A stretch of 64,000 bases of DNA, taken from NCBI RefSeq assembly GCF_018362995.1, contig NZ_CP074372.1:1922001-1986000 (forward strand). Direction: 5' to 3'. Source of the DNA: Chryseobacterium indologenes. Its GTDB lineage: Bacteria; Bacteroidota; Bacteroidia; Flavobacteriales; Weeksellaceae. Below, one piece after another: positions 43,620-53,674 of this stretch (positions are counted from its first letter, which is position 1; every line of letters begins with the position of its first letter). Position numbers and translations under genes: made by a program. The notes below the pieces were generated by a model. It was given only the letters and a program-made list of their open reading frames with translations. It made no database searches and was not told where the DNA came from.

Positions 43620-44198
43620 TTATTTCTGTTTCTTCCCTAGTTCCTTCACTTTCCTCAACCATTGAACCCTTTGCTCATCTTTAGAATTCCGGATGATTCC
43701 GATATAGGTCAGTTTTACAGGTTTTACGCCACAATATTCCAGTATGGATTTCTTAAGCTGATTTACGCTGGGTCTGCCAAAAAACAGACGGTAATACCAG
43801 CCCGGCTGGTCTAATGTGGTCATTATATGTGCCGTTTTACCTTTTAAAAGCTTATCCCACCATACAGAGTTCTCACGGAATTTATAGGCCAGTCCCGGTA
43901 AGAAAAGGCGATCTATGAATCCTTTCATCAAGGCTGGAAATCCTCCCCACCAAACGGGATGCACCCAAACCAAATGGTCAGCCCATTGGATAATTTCCCA
44001 TGCTTTCATCAGATCCGGTTCAAGTTCCATTCTTTTCTGATATCCAAACTGCAGATTAGGATTAAATTTCAACTCTCTTATGACAATTTCCTTAACTTCT
44101 GCTCCTGTTTCTACTGCTCCTTTCTTATAAGCTTCTGCAATTCCAAAGTTGAAAGAATCTTTATTGGGGTGCCCATTGATAATTGCTATTTTTTTCAT
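43620..44198 (-). CDS. NAD(P)H-dependent flavodoxin-fold oxidoreductase
   Basis: 192 residues of the quinone/NAD(P)H reductase type. An FMN phosphate loop follows the first strand (INGHPNKDSFN, about 7-17). The segment VHPVWWGGFPALMKGFIDRL (about 79-98) is typical of MdaB/KefF-like reductases. The ATG overlaps the stop of the upstream saccharopine dehydrogenase-like gene (ATGA), so the two are an operon. Quinone reduction is a likely but unproven activity. Confidence 0.9.
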   Translation of the reverse strand: MKKIAIINGHPNKDSFNFGIAEAYKKGAVETGAEVKEIVIRELKFNPNLQFGYQKRMELEPDLMKAWEIIQWADHLVWVHPVWWGGFPALMKGFIDRLFLPGLAYKFRENSVWWDKLLKGKTAHIMTTLDQPGWYYRLFFGRPSVNQLKKSILEYCGVKPVKLTYIGIIRNSKDEQRVQWLRKVKELGKKQK

Positions 44199-45217
44199 TG
44201 TGTGAGATTGATATTGATCGTTTCATAGGTATGAAGCTGTGCCATTAATGATAAAGGCTCATGCAGCTGATGACTGAAATACACATTGTTTTCATGCGGG
44301 TTTCTCAGCAGCTCTTCGGTGTGCAGCACAGCAGATAAAGCAGTAAGTTCTGCCTGCCCTTTCATACTTCGTAAGCTCAGTTTCTTCTGACCTTCTTTAT
44401 CTTTTACCACAATTTCAAACACAGACTGATCTCCGTTTCCGCTGGACCCAAAAATCATTTTTCTTTCTTTTAATGATAAAATATTAAAGATTCTCAGATA
44501 CTGAAAGGATCCAAGCAGCCAGGTAATGAACTTGGAATTATAAGTCATTTTTACGCTTACACCGGGAATTCGTTCCACTTTGTTAAGAATATAGAGATCC
44601 GGCACATCAAAATTGTAAGCCTTTCTCTCTCCTATTCCAAAAGAGAATTTAAAAGATTCAGTATCCAAAAAGTGTCTGATAGAAACTGGCTTGTCATTTT
44701 TATAATGTACAAAAGGAACGGCTACATTTTCTGCCATAAAATGGGCTGAACTCTCCCCTGCCAGGTCTTTTACAGAATAATATACAAAAACCTTTACTTC
44801 CTTAATATCATCTGAAGAGGACAGGGTATTGACCAATCCCGGTACAATTCCGCCCATCCATCCTGAACTGAAGACAATTCTGCTGTTTACATCTGATTTT
44901 CCGGCAATATCATAAGCTTTTACCAAAGCTGGAGTAGGTTTGGTAATATCCAGATAATCTATGTGGTGAGCAATCGCAAAACGAAGGACATAATCTTCTC
45001 TGTCATTCACAGAAAGAATGATGAGGCTTATTTTTTTTTCCAGAATAACCTTAAAAGAAGAAGGATCTGTAACGTCAATTCTCAGATCTTTATCCGTTTG
45101 TCCTCCCTTTCGTCCTCCAATATAAACAGTAAGATGAGGGTTTCTTGATTTCAGAATGCGGGAAATAGTTTTTCCAACCAATCCATTTCCTCCAATGATT
45201 AAAATATTTTGCTCCAT
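44195..45217 (-). CDS. Saccharopine dehydrogenase-like NAD(P)-binding protein
   Basis: 340 residues from ATG 45217 (the TTG at 45232 is rejected). The Rossmann fingerprint is at the start: ILIIGGNGLVGKTISRIL (about 4-21). The domain belongs to the saccharopine dehydrogenase NADP-binding group, which in bacteria often has unassigned reductase roles. Translationally coupled to the flavodoxin-fold reductase. The Crp/Fnr gene 53 nt upstream, on the same strand, may control both. Confidence 0.8.
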   Translation of the reverse strand: MEQNILIIGGNGLVGKTISRILKSRNPHLTVYIGGRKGGQTDKDLRIDVTDPSSFKVILEKKISLIILSVNDREDYVLRFAIAHHIDYLDITKPTPALVKAYDIAGKSDVNSRIVFSSGWMGGIVPGLVNTLSSSDDIKEVKVFVYYSVKDLAGESSAHFMAENVAVPFVHYKNDKPVSIRHFLDTESFKFSFGIGERKAYNFDVPDLYILNKVERIPGVSVKMTYNSKFITWLLGSFQYLRIFNILSLKERKMIFGSSGNGDQSVFEIVVKDKEGQKKLSLRSMKGQAELTALSAVLHTEELLRNPHENNVYFSHQLHEPLSLMAQLHTYETININLTQ

Positions 45218-45270
45218 AACTTTTTTTGACAAAAGTATAGCGCGTCCATTTCAATAAGCAGGACAAATGT

Positions 45271-45840
45271 CTAAAAAGAAACTTCCTTTCTGATACGGCT
45301 CAAGTGCCGTTGTGTAATTCCCAGATAAGAAGATAAGTACTGTAATGGAATATTTTGAATATAATCAGGATGATTTTTTAATAATGTTTCATACCGTTGA
45401 GCCGCACTGTCTCTCTGAAGCTGAAAAAAACGTGTTTCAAGTTCAAGATATTCCTGTTCTGCAATGATCTTTAAAAATTTTGTCCAGTTAATGCTATTCT
45501 TTACCAACTCATCTACTGCTTCTTTTTTAAGAATAATCAGCTCTGCATTGGTAATAGCCTGCATACTTTCTTTACTGGGACATCCTGAGACAAATGATGA
45601 ATAGGCAGCGATCATATGATTGGGAAATCTGAAGCAATAGGTCATGTCTTTTCCTTCATCTGAAGTATAAAAGGAACGGAAAATACCGGATTTCACCAAT
45701 CCTACTTCTTTACAAAGTTCTCCTTCCTGTATGAAATAATCATTTTTATTAACGAGTCTTAACTCGGAAAATTTCAGGAATTCTTCAATTTCATCCTCTG
45801 AAAACAGATTAAAGCTTCGAAAGTAATCATGTATCATCAT
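45271..45840 (-). CDS. Crp/Fnr family transcriptional regulator
   Basis: 189 residues: a cyclic-nucleotide-binding-like domain (about 10-115, IQEGELCKEVGLVKSGIFRS) and a C-terminal helix-turn-helix (LQYLSSYLGITQRHLSRIRKE). A paralogue of similar length sits at 27561. It probably heads the operon with the two redox genes downstream. Confidence 0.9.
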   Translation of the reverse strand: MMIHDYFRSFNLFSEDEIEEFLKFSELRLVNKNDYFIQEGELCKEVGLVKSGIFRSFYTSDEGKDMTYCFRFPNHMIAAYSSFVSGCPSKESMQAITNAELIILKKEAVDELVKNSINWTKFLKIIAEQEYLELETRFFQLQRDSAAQRYETLLKNHPDYIQNIPLQYLSSYLGITQRHLSRIRKEVSF

Positions 45841-46191
45841 TCTTCAAATTAAGTGCATTCTAATGAAACACGAAAATAAATAAAATCAGGATAAAAGATG
45901 AATGTAATTTTTTTATAAACGCAAAGTTTTCATTTTTTCTAAGATTTTATTTTAAGTGAGCAAAGGTGAGATCAATTCTATTGATCCTTTTTAAGCGAAT
46001 ATATAACTCATACAAGTTTCAATTAACAGCAAAAAAAAATCATCTCAGGACGAGATGATCACCGTTTTGAATTTACTTGAGTTATTTATGAAGATATGAA
46101 TGATGTTTTGTTGTAACAAAGATAGGTCAACGCTGTTTTTTATCAATCAGTAGAATCCCTAGAATTATATCCGTAAAAATACGGTTGTACA
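45841..46191. other. Spacer with a leftward hairpin
   Basis: About 350 nt without coding sequence. It contains the promoter region of the Crp/Fnr gene and a hairpin at 46039-46059; otherwise nothing notable. Confidence 0.5.
46039..46059 (-). terminator. Hairpin with T-run on the reverse strand
   Basis: 8-bp stem ATCATCTC / GAGATGAT with a 5-nt loop, followed on the reverse strand by a run of eight or more T. It would stop leftward transcription entering from the aminopeptidase gene. Confidence 0.65.
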
Positions 46192-46198
46192 AAAAGAA

Positions 46199-46228
46199 AA
46201 GCCCTGCAGGAAATACCTTACAGGACTT
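46199..46228 (-). terminator. Terminator of the aminopeptidase P gene
   Basis: Imperfect stem AAGCCCTGCAGG against CCTTACAGGACTT, followed on the reverse strand by TTTTCTTTTT. It is 86 nt after the stop at 46314. Confidence 0.65.
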
Positions 46229-46313
46229 TGGTTTATCTAACAATATTCAGTTTAATATTTACAATTCAAGGTTTAAAGTTATGATTTCCATTCACTTTCC
46301 ACCATTGATTATA

Positions 46314-48083
46314 TTAAAGAGGGCTTACCAGTTGAAGGAACCATTCTTTAACTTCTCCATCCAGATAAGGAGCAAGCTTTTCTTCACATGTTTTATGGTA
46401 ACCATTCAACCATGCGATTTCACTTTCTGAAAGAATTTCTTTCACTACGGTATCTTTGAAGAACGGGCAGAATGTCAATGTTTCAAACTCATAGAATGTT
46501 CCGTGAATTGTTTTTTCTGATTCTTTTACTGCGATCAGATTTTCATGACGGATTCCGTAATGTCCTTCAAGGTAATATCCAGGTTCGTTTGAACATACCA
46601 TTCCTGGAAGAAGTTCCTGAGGATTCAGGTCTTTTCTGATGTTTTGCGGTCCTTCATGTACATTCATAAAGCTTCCTACTCCATGGCCTGTTCCGTGGTT
46701 GAAATCTTTACCTTCCATCCATAACGGAAGTCTTGCAATGGCATCAAGGTGTACTCCTTTTGTTCCTTTCGGGAATTTTACCATTGATAAACGGATCAAT
46801 CCCTGTAATACCAATGTTGAATTTCTTTTAAACTCTTCCGAAGGTGTTCCTAAGGCGAAAGTTCTTGTAATATCTGTAGTTCCTTCAAGGTATTGACCTC
46901 CTGAATCTACCAGGATTGTTTCCTCATTGGTTACTTCTTTACTTCCTTCTTTTTTGGCAGAATAGTGCATGATGGCACCGTTATCTTTATATCCTACGAT
47001 AGAACCAAAGCTTTCTCCCACAAAGTTTTCTCCTTCTGCACGGAATCCTCTCAGTTTTTGTCCGATAGAATATTCATTCATGGCTTCTTTTCCTGCATTG
47101 TGAGTTAACCAATAAAGGAATTTCACCATAGCAACTCCATCTCTTACCATTACTTTTCTGAAACCTTCCAGCTCAGCTTCATTTTTCTGGGCTTTCATCA
47201 GGTTACCCGGAACCGGAGCTTTGATAAACTGATTGTCAGTTTTTAATGTTTCAAAAATCTGCTGATTGCTGTTTGGAGAAACCAGTACTTTTTCATTTTT
47301 GAAGGTCTTCAGGTAATTGTAGAATTCTTCGTAAGGCATCATTTTCACAAAGGAATCATCCATTTGCTTTCTTGCTCCTACTTCCATTTTTTCTAATCCT
47401 GTAAAGAGTACCGCATCATTTTTAGTAATCACGATATATCCTAAAAATACAGGGTTGCTTTCTACATCACTTCCTCTCAGATTGGCAGTCCATGCTACAT
47501 CATCCAGACTTGATATGATGTGTACGGTAGCTTCCTGATCTTCCATTTTCTGGCGGATGGCAGCAATTTTATCGGAAACAGATTTCCCTGCTCTTTCTAC
47601 CGGATGTACAAAAATAGGATTGGCAGACGGCGTTCCTCTTTCTTTCCAAACTTCTTTTAAAAGCGGAAAATCTACCAGCGTAATGTTTTTTGAATTAAAT
47701 TTCTGAGAAAGCAGTTCCCAGTTGGCATTAGAAGCTGCTAAAGCATTTACAGCCACTTTACCGCCTGAAGGGATTTCTGAAATGATCCAATCGATATAAT
47801 TAGGAGTTCCTTCCATACCATCTTTGAAAAGATCGATTCCTGAACCATCCAGCTCGATAGCAGCTTGGGTAAAGTATCTTCCGTCTGTCCAAAGTCCGGC
47901 TTTGTCTTTGGTAACTACCACAAAACCAGCAGAACCTAAGAAACCTGACAACCAAGCTCTCTCCTGCCATTCCTCGGGAAGGTATTCGCTCATATGCGGG
48001 TCTGCAGAATATACTATAAATGCATCAACATTATTTTTCTGCATTTCTTCACGAAGCGCAGCAACTTTTTCCTTTGAAGTCAT
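46314..48083 (-). CDS. pepP: Xaa-Pro aminopeptidase (M24B)
   Basis: 589 residues. It removes N-terminal residues before proline, using two metal ions. Two creatinase-like N-terminal domains (about 1-310) precede the pita-bread domain. Metal ligands are visible: Asp in LVDSGGQY and TTDITRTF, His in GTGHGVGSFMNVHEGP, Glu in CSNEPGYYLEG and in RHENLIAV. Length matches the three-domain cytosolic type (human XPNPEP1-like) rather than short PepQ. It is a single gene with its own terminators and no signal peptide. Confidence 0.95.
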   Translation of the reverse strand: MTSKEKVAALREEMQKNNVDAFIVYSADPHMSEYLPEEWQERAWLSGFLGSAGFVVVTKDKAGLWTDGRYFTQAAIELDGSGIDLFKDGMEGTPNYIDWIISEIPSGGKVAVNALAASNANWELLSQKFNSKNITLVDFPLLKEVWKERGTPSANPIFVHPVERAGKSVSDKIAAIRQKMEDQEATVHIISSLDDVAWTANLRGSDVESNPVFLGYIVITKNDAVLFTGLEKMEVGARKQMDDSFVKMMPYEEFYNYLKTFKNEKVLVSPNSNQQIFETLKTDNQFIKAPVPGNLMKAQKNEAELEGFRKVMVRDGVAMVKFLYWLTHNAGKEAMNEYSIGQKLRGFRAEGENFVGESFGSIVGYKDNGAIMHYSAKKEGSKEVTNEETILVDSGGQYLEGTTDITRTFALGTPSEEFKRNSTLVLQGLIRLSMVKFPKGTKGVHLDAIARLPLWMEGKDFNHGTGHGVGSFMNVHEGPQNIRKDLNPQELLPGMVCSNEPGYYLEGHYGIRHENLIAVKESEKTIHGTFYEFETLTFCPFFKDTVVKEILSESEIAWLNGYHKTCEEKLAPYLDGEVKEWFLQLVSPL

Positions 48084-48102
48084 TCTTTTCTTTTTTAAAC
48101 AC

Positions 48103-48111
48103 CGAAAGTTA
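48103..48111 (-). promoter_or_regulatory. Candidate promoter box of the aminopeptidase gene
   Basis: On the reverse strand TAACTTTCG is one base from TAnnTTTG and lies 20 nt before ATG 48083. No clear -33 partner. Confidence 0.35.
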
Positions 48112-48389
48112 CGAAAAATTTGAAGTCGGGAGCTGAAATCTACCGGCTATTTTACTTAATAATCTGTTATTTTAGCAGGAATTCTTTTTGAGGAGTTCCG
48201 CGATTTGATTTTTTAAGTTTTTACTTTAAATCACGTTGATTATTTCCCCCTTAAAGAGGCCAAAACTTTTATGACATTCTCATTAAATTGTTAAACATAT
48301 TTGATAAAACAAATCATTTTCATCTAAAAAAAACTACCACATTATCAAAATAATAAATTTTTGGAAAGATTATTGCTGTATTCAACTCC

Positions 48390-48827
48390 ATGAAACAGCA
48401 GAACTATAATAACCACAGGAAGTTTTATCCACCTCATCATTTTATTTATCTTCCTTTGCTCATCTTATTGGAGATTTTCGGAATTTATAAAATCTGGGAT
48501 GACCCGGGAAATCAGCTGACATGGATATTATTTTCTATCGTGATTTTTCTGCTTTTTTATCTGGCATTTATGACACGGCAGCATTACGCATTGGGGCTTC
48601 AAAACCGAATGGTAATTCTGGAGTTTCAACAGCGGTATTTTGAAATTTTCAATAAAAGATCGGATGAAGTTGCTGAAAAACTAAGATTTGATCAGATTGC
48701 TGCACTGAGATTTACCTATGATGATGAATTCAAGGAGCTTTTATACAGAGCTCTTCATGAAAACATCTCAGGAGATGAAATTAAAAGGTCTATCAAAAAA
48801 TGGAGAGCTGACCGACTCAGAATCTAA
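48390..48827 (+). CDS. DUF6526-type membrane protein
   Basis: 145 residues with two membrane helices (about 18-35 and 43-62), preceded by the aromatic-rich QQNYNNHRKFYPPHHF. A cytoplasmic helical part (about 70-145) with RYFEIFNKRSDEVAEKLRFDQIAALR follows. This matches a conserved Bacteroidetes family without known function. It precedes a tiny lipoprotein gene and topoisomerase IB in one apparent operon. Confidence 0.8.
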   Translation: MKQQNYNNHRKFYPPHHFIYLPLLILLEIFGIYKIWDDPGNQLTWILFSIVIFLLFYLAFMTRQHYALGLQNRMVILEFQQRYFEIFNKRSDEVAEKLRFDQIAALRFTYDDEFKELLYRALHENISGDEIKRSIKKWRADRLRI

Positions 48828-48849
48828 CACCTCAACAAAATATAAACTT

Positions 48850-49017
48850 ATGAAAAAGTGGAGCTTTTACAGTATTACGATATTAAGTTTGTTGACACTA
48901 ACAAGTTGTGAAGCAGTAGAAACAATTTTTAAGGCAGGAATGTGGTGGGGAATTCTCTTAGTCTGTGTAATAGTAGGGATTCTTTTACTGATATTTTCGA
49001 AGGGTAAAAACTCTTAA
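48850..49017 (+). CDS. Small lipoprotein-like membrane peptide
   Basis: 55 residues from ATG 48850. The frame is open further upstream, but this start gives a signal sequence with a lipobox-like LTSC (Cys about 19), then EAVETIFKAG and a second hydrophobic helix (GILLVCVIVGILLLIF). Small proteins of this form are common beside DUF6526 genes in related genomes as far as I recall. Function is unknown. It ends 2 nt before the topoisomerase start. Confidence 0.7.
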   Translation: MKKWSFYSITILSLLTLTSCEAVETIFKAGMWWGILLVCVIVGILLLIFSKGKNS

Positions 49018-49019
49018 CC

Positions 49020-50132
49020 ATGCTTATGGAGAAGAATACAGATTTGGAGATGATTTCTCACCTTAAGCCTTCCAAAATTGTTAAAATAATGAAGGACCCG
49101 GAAGCTTCTGCAAAGGCGGTACATCTTGTATATACCACCGATGCAGAAACCGCCGGAATTACCCGTAAGAAAACAGGAAAGAAATATTCCTATTATAAAG
49201 ACGGTGAAAAAATAAAGGATAAGGACGAAATCACAAGGATCAACAGCCTGGTACTTCCTCCCGCCTGGGAAAATGTATGGATCTGTGCCCTTGACAACGG
49301 CCATCTTCAGGCCACAGGCTTTGATGTCAAAAAAAGAAAACAATACCGCTACCATCCTCTTTGGAGCGCTTTAAGAAATCATACGAAATTTTACAGGATG
49401 CTTCAGTTCGGATATGCATTACCAAATATCCGGCTGCATGTAGAACAGGATCTTGCGCTGAGAAATTTTGAAAAGCGGAAAATCCTGGCCTTAATTGTAA
49501 GCCTTATGCAAAGAACCAATATCCGTATTGGTAATAATGTGTATGAAAAACTGTACGGTTCTTTTGGACTGACTACTTTAAAGGATAAGCATGTAAAGGT
49601 AAAAGGACAGAAAATTACGTTCTCTTTTAAAGGGAAAAAAGGCGTTATGCATAACGTTGACCTCAGAAGTAAAAGGCTGGCAAGGCTCATTCAGAAATGT
49701 AAGGATATTCCGGGGAAAGAACTTTTCCAGTATTTTGATGATGAAGGAAACCGACATTCTGTGGATTCAGGGATGGTGAATGAGTACATAAAAGAGATCA
49801 GCGGCGAAGATTTTACTGCCAAGGATTTCAGGACATGGTCCGGAACGGTAAGTGCTTTGATTGCATTTAAAGAAATTGGTTATGCTGAAAATGACAGTCA
49901 ATATAAAAAGAAAGTAAAAGAAGCCCTGGAAATGGTTGCAGAAAACCTGGGAAATACATCGGCTGTCTGCAAAAAATATTATGTTCATCCTTTAGTGATC
50001 AATCTTTACGAAAACAATACCATCAAAAAATACCTTGACGAACTTGAAATCATAGAAGAAAACGACGGAAAAGCCGATCTGACAAAAGAGGAAAGGCTGG
50101 TTCTGAAAATTCTTGAAAATGAGAGGATGTAG
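49020..50132 (+). CDS. DNA topoisomerase IB
   Basis: 370 residues. It relaxes supercoils through a 3'-phosphotyrosyl intermediate. The poxvirus-like N-terminal domain (about 25-95) leads into the catalytic domain. That domain has MQRTNIRIGN (catalytic Arg), a Lys-rich hairpin (KVKGQKITFSFKGKKG), KDFRTWSGT (second Arg) and NTSAVCKKYYVHP with the active Tyr just before VHP. It may start at Met1 or Met3. Last gene of a three-gene rightward unit. Confidence 0.93.
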   Translation: MLMEKNTDLEMISHLKPSKIVKIMKDPEASAKAVHLVYTTDAETAGITRKKTGKKYSYYKDGEKIKDKDEITRINSLVLPPAWENVWICALDNGHLQATGFDVKKRKQYRYHPLWSALRNHTKFYRMLQFGYALPNIRLHVEQDLALRNFEKRKILALIVSLMQRTNIRIGNNVYEKLYGSFGLTTLKDKHVKVKGQKITFSFKGKKGVMHNVDLRSKRLARLIQKCKDIPGKELFQYFDDEGNRHSVDSGMVNEYIKEISGEDFTAKDFRTWSGTVSALIAFKEIGYAENDSQYKKKVKEALEMVAENLGNTSAVCKKYYVHPLVINLYENNTIKKYLDELEIIEENDGKADLTKEERLVLKILENERM

Positions 50133-50141
50133 GGAATTTTT

Positions 50142-50241
50142 GGTCAATAGTGAATGGTGAATTTGCTTCGCAGTGAATTTTTTATTCTGTACTTCATCAA
50201 CTCATTGACTATTCACTTGCGCAGCAAAAATTGACCATTGA
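50142..50241. repeat. Inverted pair of a dispersed GTGAAT repeat
   Basis: A unit like TGGTGAATTTGCTTCGCAGTG (50155-50175) faces a partner at about 50203-50241. The reverse strand of the partner reads TCAATTTTTGCTGCGCAAG. A third related unit lies at 54635-54684. It fills the spacer between the topoisomerase and the AraC gene. Confidence 0.55.
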
Positions 50242-50266
50242 CATTACACAAATTCGATTCTTTATA

Positions 50267-51157
50267 TCAGACTGAAATCCTGCTGTTATTCAAAAACTGG
50301 ATTCTGTATTCCTTCGGGGTAATGCCTGCGATCTTTTTAAAAAGCTGGGTAAAATGGGATGCGGTATGAAAGTTCAGTTCGTAAGCAATCTCAGCAATAT
50401 CTTTACTGGAGTGAAGCAACGCCTTGCTGTAATTGATATCAATCTCATTGATCCACTGTTTGGGGGATTTCTGGGTAACGCCTTTTACACATTTATTCAG
50501 ATAGCTTTCTGTTACAGACAGTTTATCAGCATAGAACGCCACTCTTTTTTCTCCCACATGATATTTAAACAAAAGATCCCGAAACTGAAGGGACAGTTCC
50601 ATAGGACGTGTCGCTGACTTATGATGGGTGTCAGAATCTGTGCTCAGCATTTTAATCAAAATAAGATGAAGCATGGTAACAACAACATCATTGATATTGA
50701 GGTTGTTTAGCCACAATTCCTGTTCCATAATGGGAAGAAGCTGGGTAATGGTACCATAAGTCAGGCTGTCCAGATTCAGAAAGGGAGTCATGAAAAAAAT
50801 ACTGCTTTTGTGTTTGGGCAGCTCTTGTTCAGACAGAATATTATTTTCATAAGCAAGGAAGAAACCTTCAATATCATCAGACAGTTCTACGGTTGCCGTG
50901 ATGGTTCCCTGTTTAATGAAGATTACTCCTCCTTTTTCGGCATGGTATTCTTTATTTTCAAGGTATTGTCTGATATGACCGTTGGTAACGAAAATAATGA
51001 AATTAAACGTTGTACGGTACGGAATCACCGGCATCAGAATGCCTTTAAGGTAATTTTCTATCCGATAGAGCTGTATATCAGCATTATTGGCTAATATCTT
51101 GTCCGTAATATTCGGAAGAAAGAGTTTTTTATATTGAAAATTGGATAGAACTTCCAT
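50267..51157 (-). CDS. AraC family transcriptional regulator
   Basis: 296 residues from ATG 51157; 41 upstream residues of the open frame are rejected. A cupin-like N-terminal domain (about 35-150, GGVIFIKQGTITATVELSD) precedes two helix-turn-helix units (about 195-290, with IAEIAYELNFHTASHFTQLFKK). It lies 148 nt downstream of the TonB receptor gene on the same strand. It could regulate metal or nutrient uptake, but nothing in the sequence fixes this. Confidence 0.88.
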   Translation of the reverse strand: MEVLSNFQYKKLFLPNITDKILANNADIQLYRIENYLKGILMPVIPYRTTFNFIIFVTNGHIRQYLENKEYHAEKGGVIFIKQGTITATVELSDDIEGFFLAYENNILSEQELPKHKSSIFFMTPFLNLDSLTYGTITQLLPIMEQELWLNNLNINDVVVTMLHLILIKMLSTDSDTHHKSATRPMELSLQFRDLLFKYHVGEKRVAFYADKLSVTESYLNKCVKGVTQKSPKQWINEIDINYSKALLHSSKDIAEIAYELNFHTASHFTQLFKKIAGITPKEYRIQFLNNSRISV

Positions 51158-51305
51158 ATCCTTGTTATGATTATTTAAAGTTATACAAAATATTTGAAAG
51201 CAAAGGAGGCAGTAAAAGAGTGAAAAAGCTAAAGCATAAATGGTAAAAACCCCGAAACACATATCCCGAAAACTTTCCAAACCTTATACTCTTTCACTCT
51301 CCTAT

Positions 51306-53552
51306 TTAAAATTTATAGTACACTCCTACTCTTACTCCAAAGGGGCTTCCAGGTGTGTAGGTAAGATCTGTAACAGGTTCTGCTTCTCCTTTCAGCTGAG
51401 TTTCGGTTGCAAACTGAGCTTCATTCCATTTTACATTGAAAAGATTGTTAAGCTGAACATTTGCTCCCCATTTCTGGCGGTTATAGGAAAGCATCAGATC
51501 ATTTACAAAGTAAGCTTTGGTTCTGATACTGTTATCCTCTACTGCTGGTCTTGCTGCCAGATATCGGTATTGAAGTCCTAAAGAAAAGCCATCCAGGAAA
51601 TCCCAGTTTACAGATCCTGTACTGGTGACTACCGGAGCCAGCGGAACGTAATCCTGCCCTTTTTCTTCTTCTGTAAATCTGGCATGGGAATAATTGATAT
51701 CAGCATTCAGATAAAAGTTTTCCAACGGCTGGAAACGAACTCCAAGATCAGCACCGAAGCGTCTTGACTTCCCGGAAGGTTCTACTACGGCATCATCTCC
51801 TACATAAACAAATTCCTGCTGCAGATCCATATACCATAATGCCGGAGTAATAATCAGTGATTTGAACGGATGTAATCTTACCCCGAAATCTGCTCCAATA
51901 GAATACGGAAGGGTATTTTCGTTTTTATTGGGAACAACCACTCTCAGGTCATTGGAGTGGAAGCCCATCCCTGTTTTCAGGAACCACATTACGTTATCGT
52001 TCTGAGCGTAAGAGAAGTTTAATTTTGGACTCAATCTTGTTGCTTCTTTTGATTGTCCGGACGGTAATTGCTCTGCATCCAGCAGATTATGCATATTAAA
52101 AATAAAATGATCTACTCTCAAAGCAGGATTGATGGTCCATTTTCCGGTTTTCCATACCAGTCCTGAGTACGCATGAAGATTCGTTTCTGTTCCTGTCACA
52201 TCCGATAGTCTGTCAAGCAGCATATCTCTGTGATAAACATGATTAAGCTGTAAAGTATTAATATCGTCATTTCTTAATCCTATTCCTGAAGTCCAGTTTA
52301 AAGAGCTGTTTGCAAGAGAAAATGTCTTTGTATATTTCACTTCGGCTCCATAAATATTTCTTCCGTCAGTCTGCTGAATTTCATCTCCATGATCTTTATC
52401 TTTTAAATTAAAAGTGAAATCAGAATACAGATTGAAATTATATTTTGAATAGAAAGCCATGGCATCAATCTGCTCGAAAGGAGAAATAATGTGTTTGAAA
52501 TTCATCTGAAGGTTTGTTCTGGAAGTTTTACCACCTTCTGTAGGGTCAATACTTCCCCATCTGCCAATGATTCCCTCATCTACAGCACGTTCCGGGATCT
52601 GTCCGGAAGCATTCCATGAAGAATTGAATGTTGAGAACTGAATGTTGAAATAATCTTTATCCGTAAGCCACTGGTTATATTTCCCGAAAATATTGACTCT
52701 GTTGAAATTCTGTTTTACATCAAAAGGTCCGTCTGTATAGTTGTATTCTGCTGCTATATAGGCATTTTTTCTTCCCAGATCATCATGTAGAATATTGAAC
52801 ATTCCCAACACTCTTTTTGAATTGAATGAACCTCCTTCCAGTTTAATCATACTGTTTTTCAACCCATTGTATGTTTGAAAATCTACATAACCTGCGGTAT
52901 TAAAATCTCCACGATCCATATAATAGGCCCCTTTTCCGAAGTCAATATTATTTACAGTTTCAGGAATTACAAAGTGTAAGTCAGAATATCCCTGTCCATG
53001 GGCATGAGATACAATATTGACCGGCATTCCGTCCACATTAACGCTGACATCAGTACCGTGGTCTGCATCAAATCCTCTTAAAAAAAGCTGTTCAGCCTTT
53101 CCTCCTCCGGCATGCTGTGCAATAAACAATCCCGGAACTTTTCTCAATAAATCCTGTGCTGAATTTACCGGAAATTTATTCAGATCCACTTTGGTAATGG
53201 CTGATAAAAACGAACTGTGATTGATGGCCACTTCAGAAATCTGAAAAGGCTTATGCTGTAAGAAAATAACTTTATTTTTATCTTCATCGCCGGTTACCAC
53301 CCATTTTATCTCATCATATCCCTGACGGCTGATCACAAGGGTATCAGGAAGGGATTTCACAGGGATGGCAAACATACCATCTGCCGCTGTATGAGTATGG
53401 CTGTTCCCGTGATCATATTTTACCAAAGCATCTGCAATGGGAAATTTGTCATCTGCATCTTTAATCAGCAACTGTTTCTCTGTTTCCTGCGCCATCATTT
53501 TTCCACTGAATGCCATTACCAGAAATACGGCTGCTATTTTTGTTATTTTCAT
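51306..53552 (-). CDS. TonB-dependent outer membrane receptor
   Basis: 748 residues from ATG 53552, giving a signal peptide (about 1-21, ending MMAQ). A CarboxypepD_reg-like domain (about 25-105) precedes the plug (about 120-230, DLLRKVPGLFIAQHAGG and FLRGFDADHGTD) and a 22-strand-type barrel ending in an aromatic residue (VGVYYKF). The His-rich stretch HGNSHTHTA near 50-58 in the front domain could bind metal. It is the last gene of the urease locus, so import of nickel (or a nickel chelate) is the best guess. Confidence 0.92.
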   Translation of the reverse strand: MKITKIAAVFLVMAFSGKMMAQETEKQLLIKDADDKFPIADALVKYDHGNSHTHTAADGMFAIPVKSLPDTLVISRQGYDEIKWVVTGDEDKNKVIFLQHKPFQISEVAINHSSFLSAITKVDLNKFPVNSAQDLLRKVPGLFIAQHAGGGKAEQLFLRGFDADHGTDVSVNVDGMPVNIVSHAHGQGYSDLHFVIPETVNNIDFGKGAYYMDRGDFNTAGYVDFQTYNGLKNSMIKLEGGSFNSKRVLGMFNILHDDLGRKNAYIAAEYNYTDGPFDVKQNFNRVNIFGKYNQWLTDKDYFNIQFSTFNSSWNASGQIPERAVDEGIIGRWGSIDPTEGGKTSRTNLQMNFKHIISPFEQIDAMAFYSKYNFNLYSDFTFNLKDKDHGDEIQQTDGRNIYGAEVKYTKTFSLANSSLNWTSGIGLRNDDINTLQLNHVYHRDMLLDRLSDVTGTETNLHAYSGLVWKTGKWTINPALRVDHFIFNMHNLLDAEQLPSGQSKEATRLSPKLNFSYAQNDNVMWFLKTGMGFHSNDLRVVVPNKNENTLPYSIGADFGVRLHPFKSLIITPALWYMDLQQEFVYVGDDAVVEPSGKSRRFGADLGVRFQPLENFYLNADINYSHARFTEEEKGQDYVPLAPVVTSTGSVNWDFLDGFSLGLQYRYLAARPAVEDNSIRTKAYFVNDLMLSYNRQKWGANVQLNNLFNVKWNEAQFATETQLKGEAEPVTDLTYTPGSPFGVRVGVYYKF

Positions 53553-53674
53553 TTTTTGTTTAGTTAAATTATAAATTAGATAAGAGATAATAGACGAAGA
53601 GATGAGAGACTGGAAAAAATTCTCACTCTTAAAGTTCCACAACTCTCAAACCATTCAACTCTCAAACTCAAAAG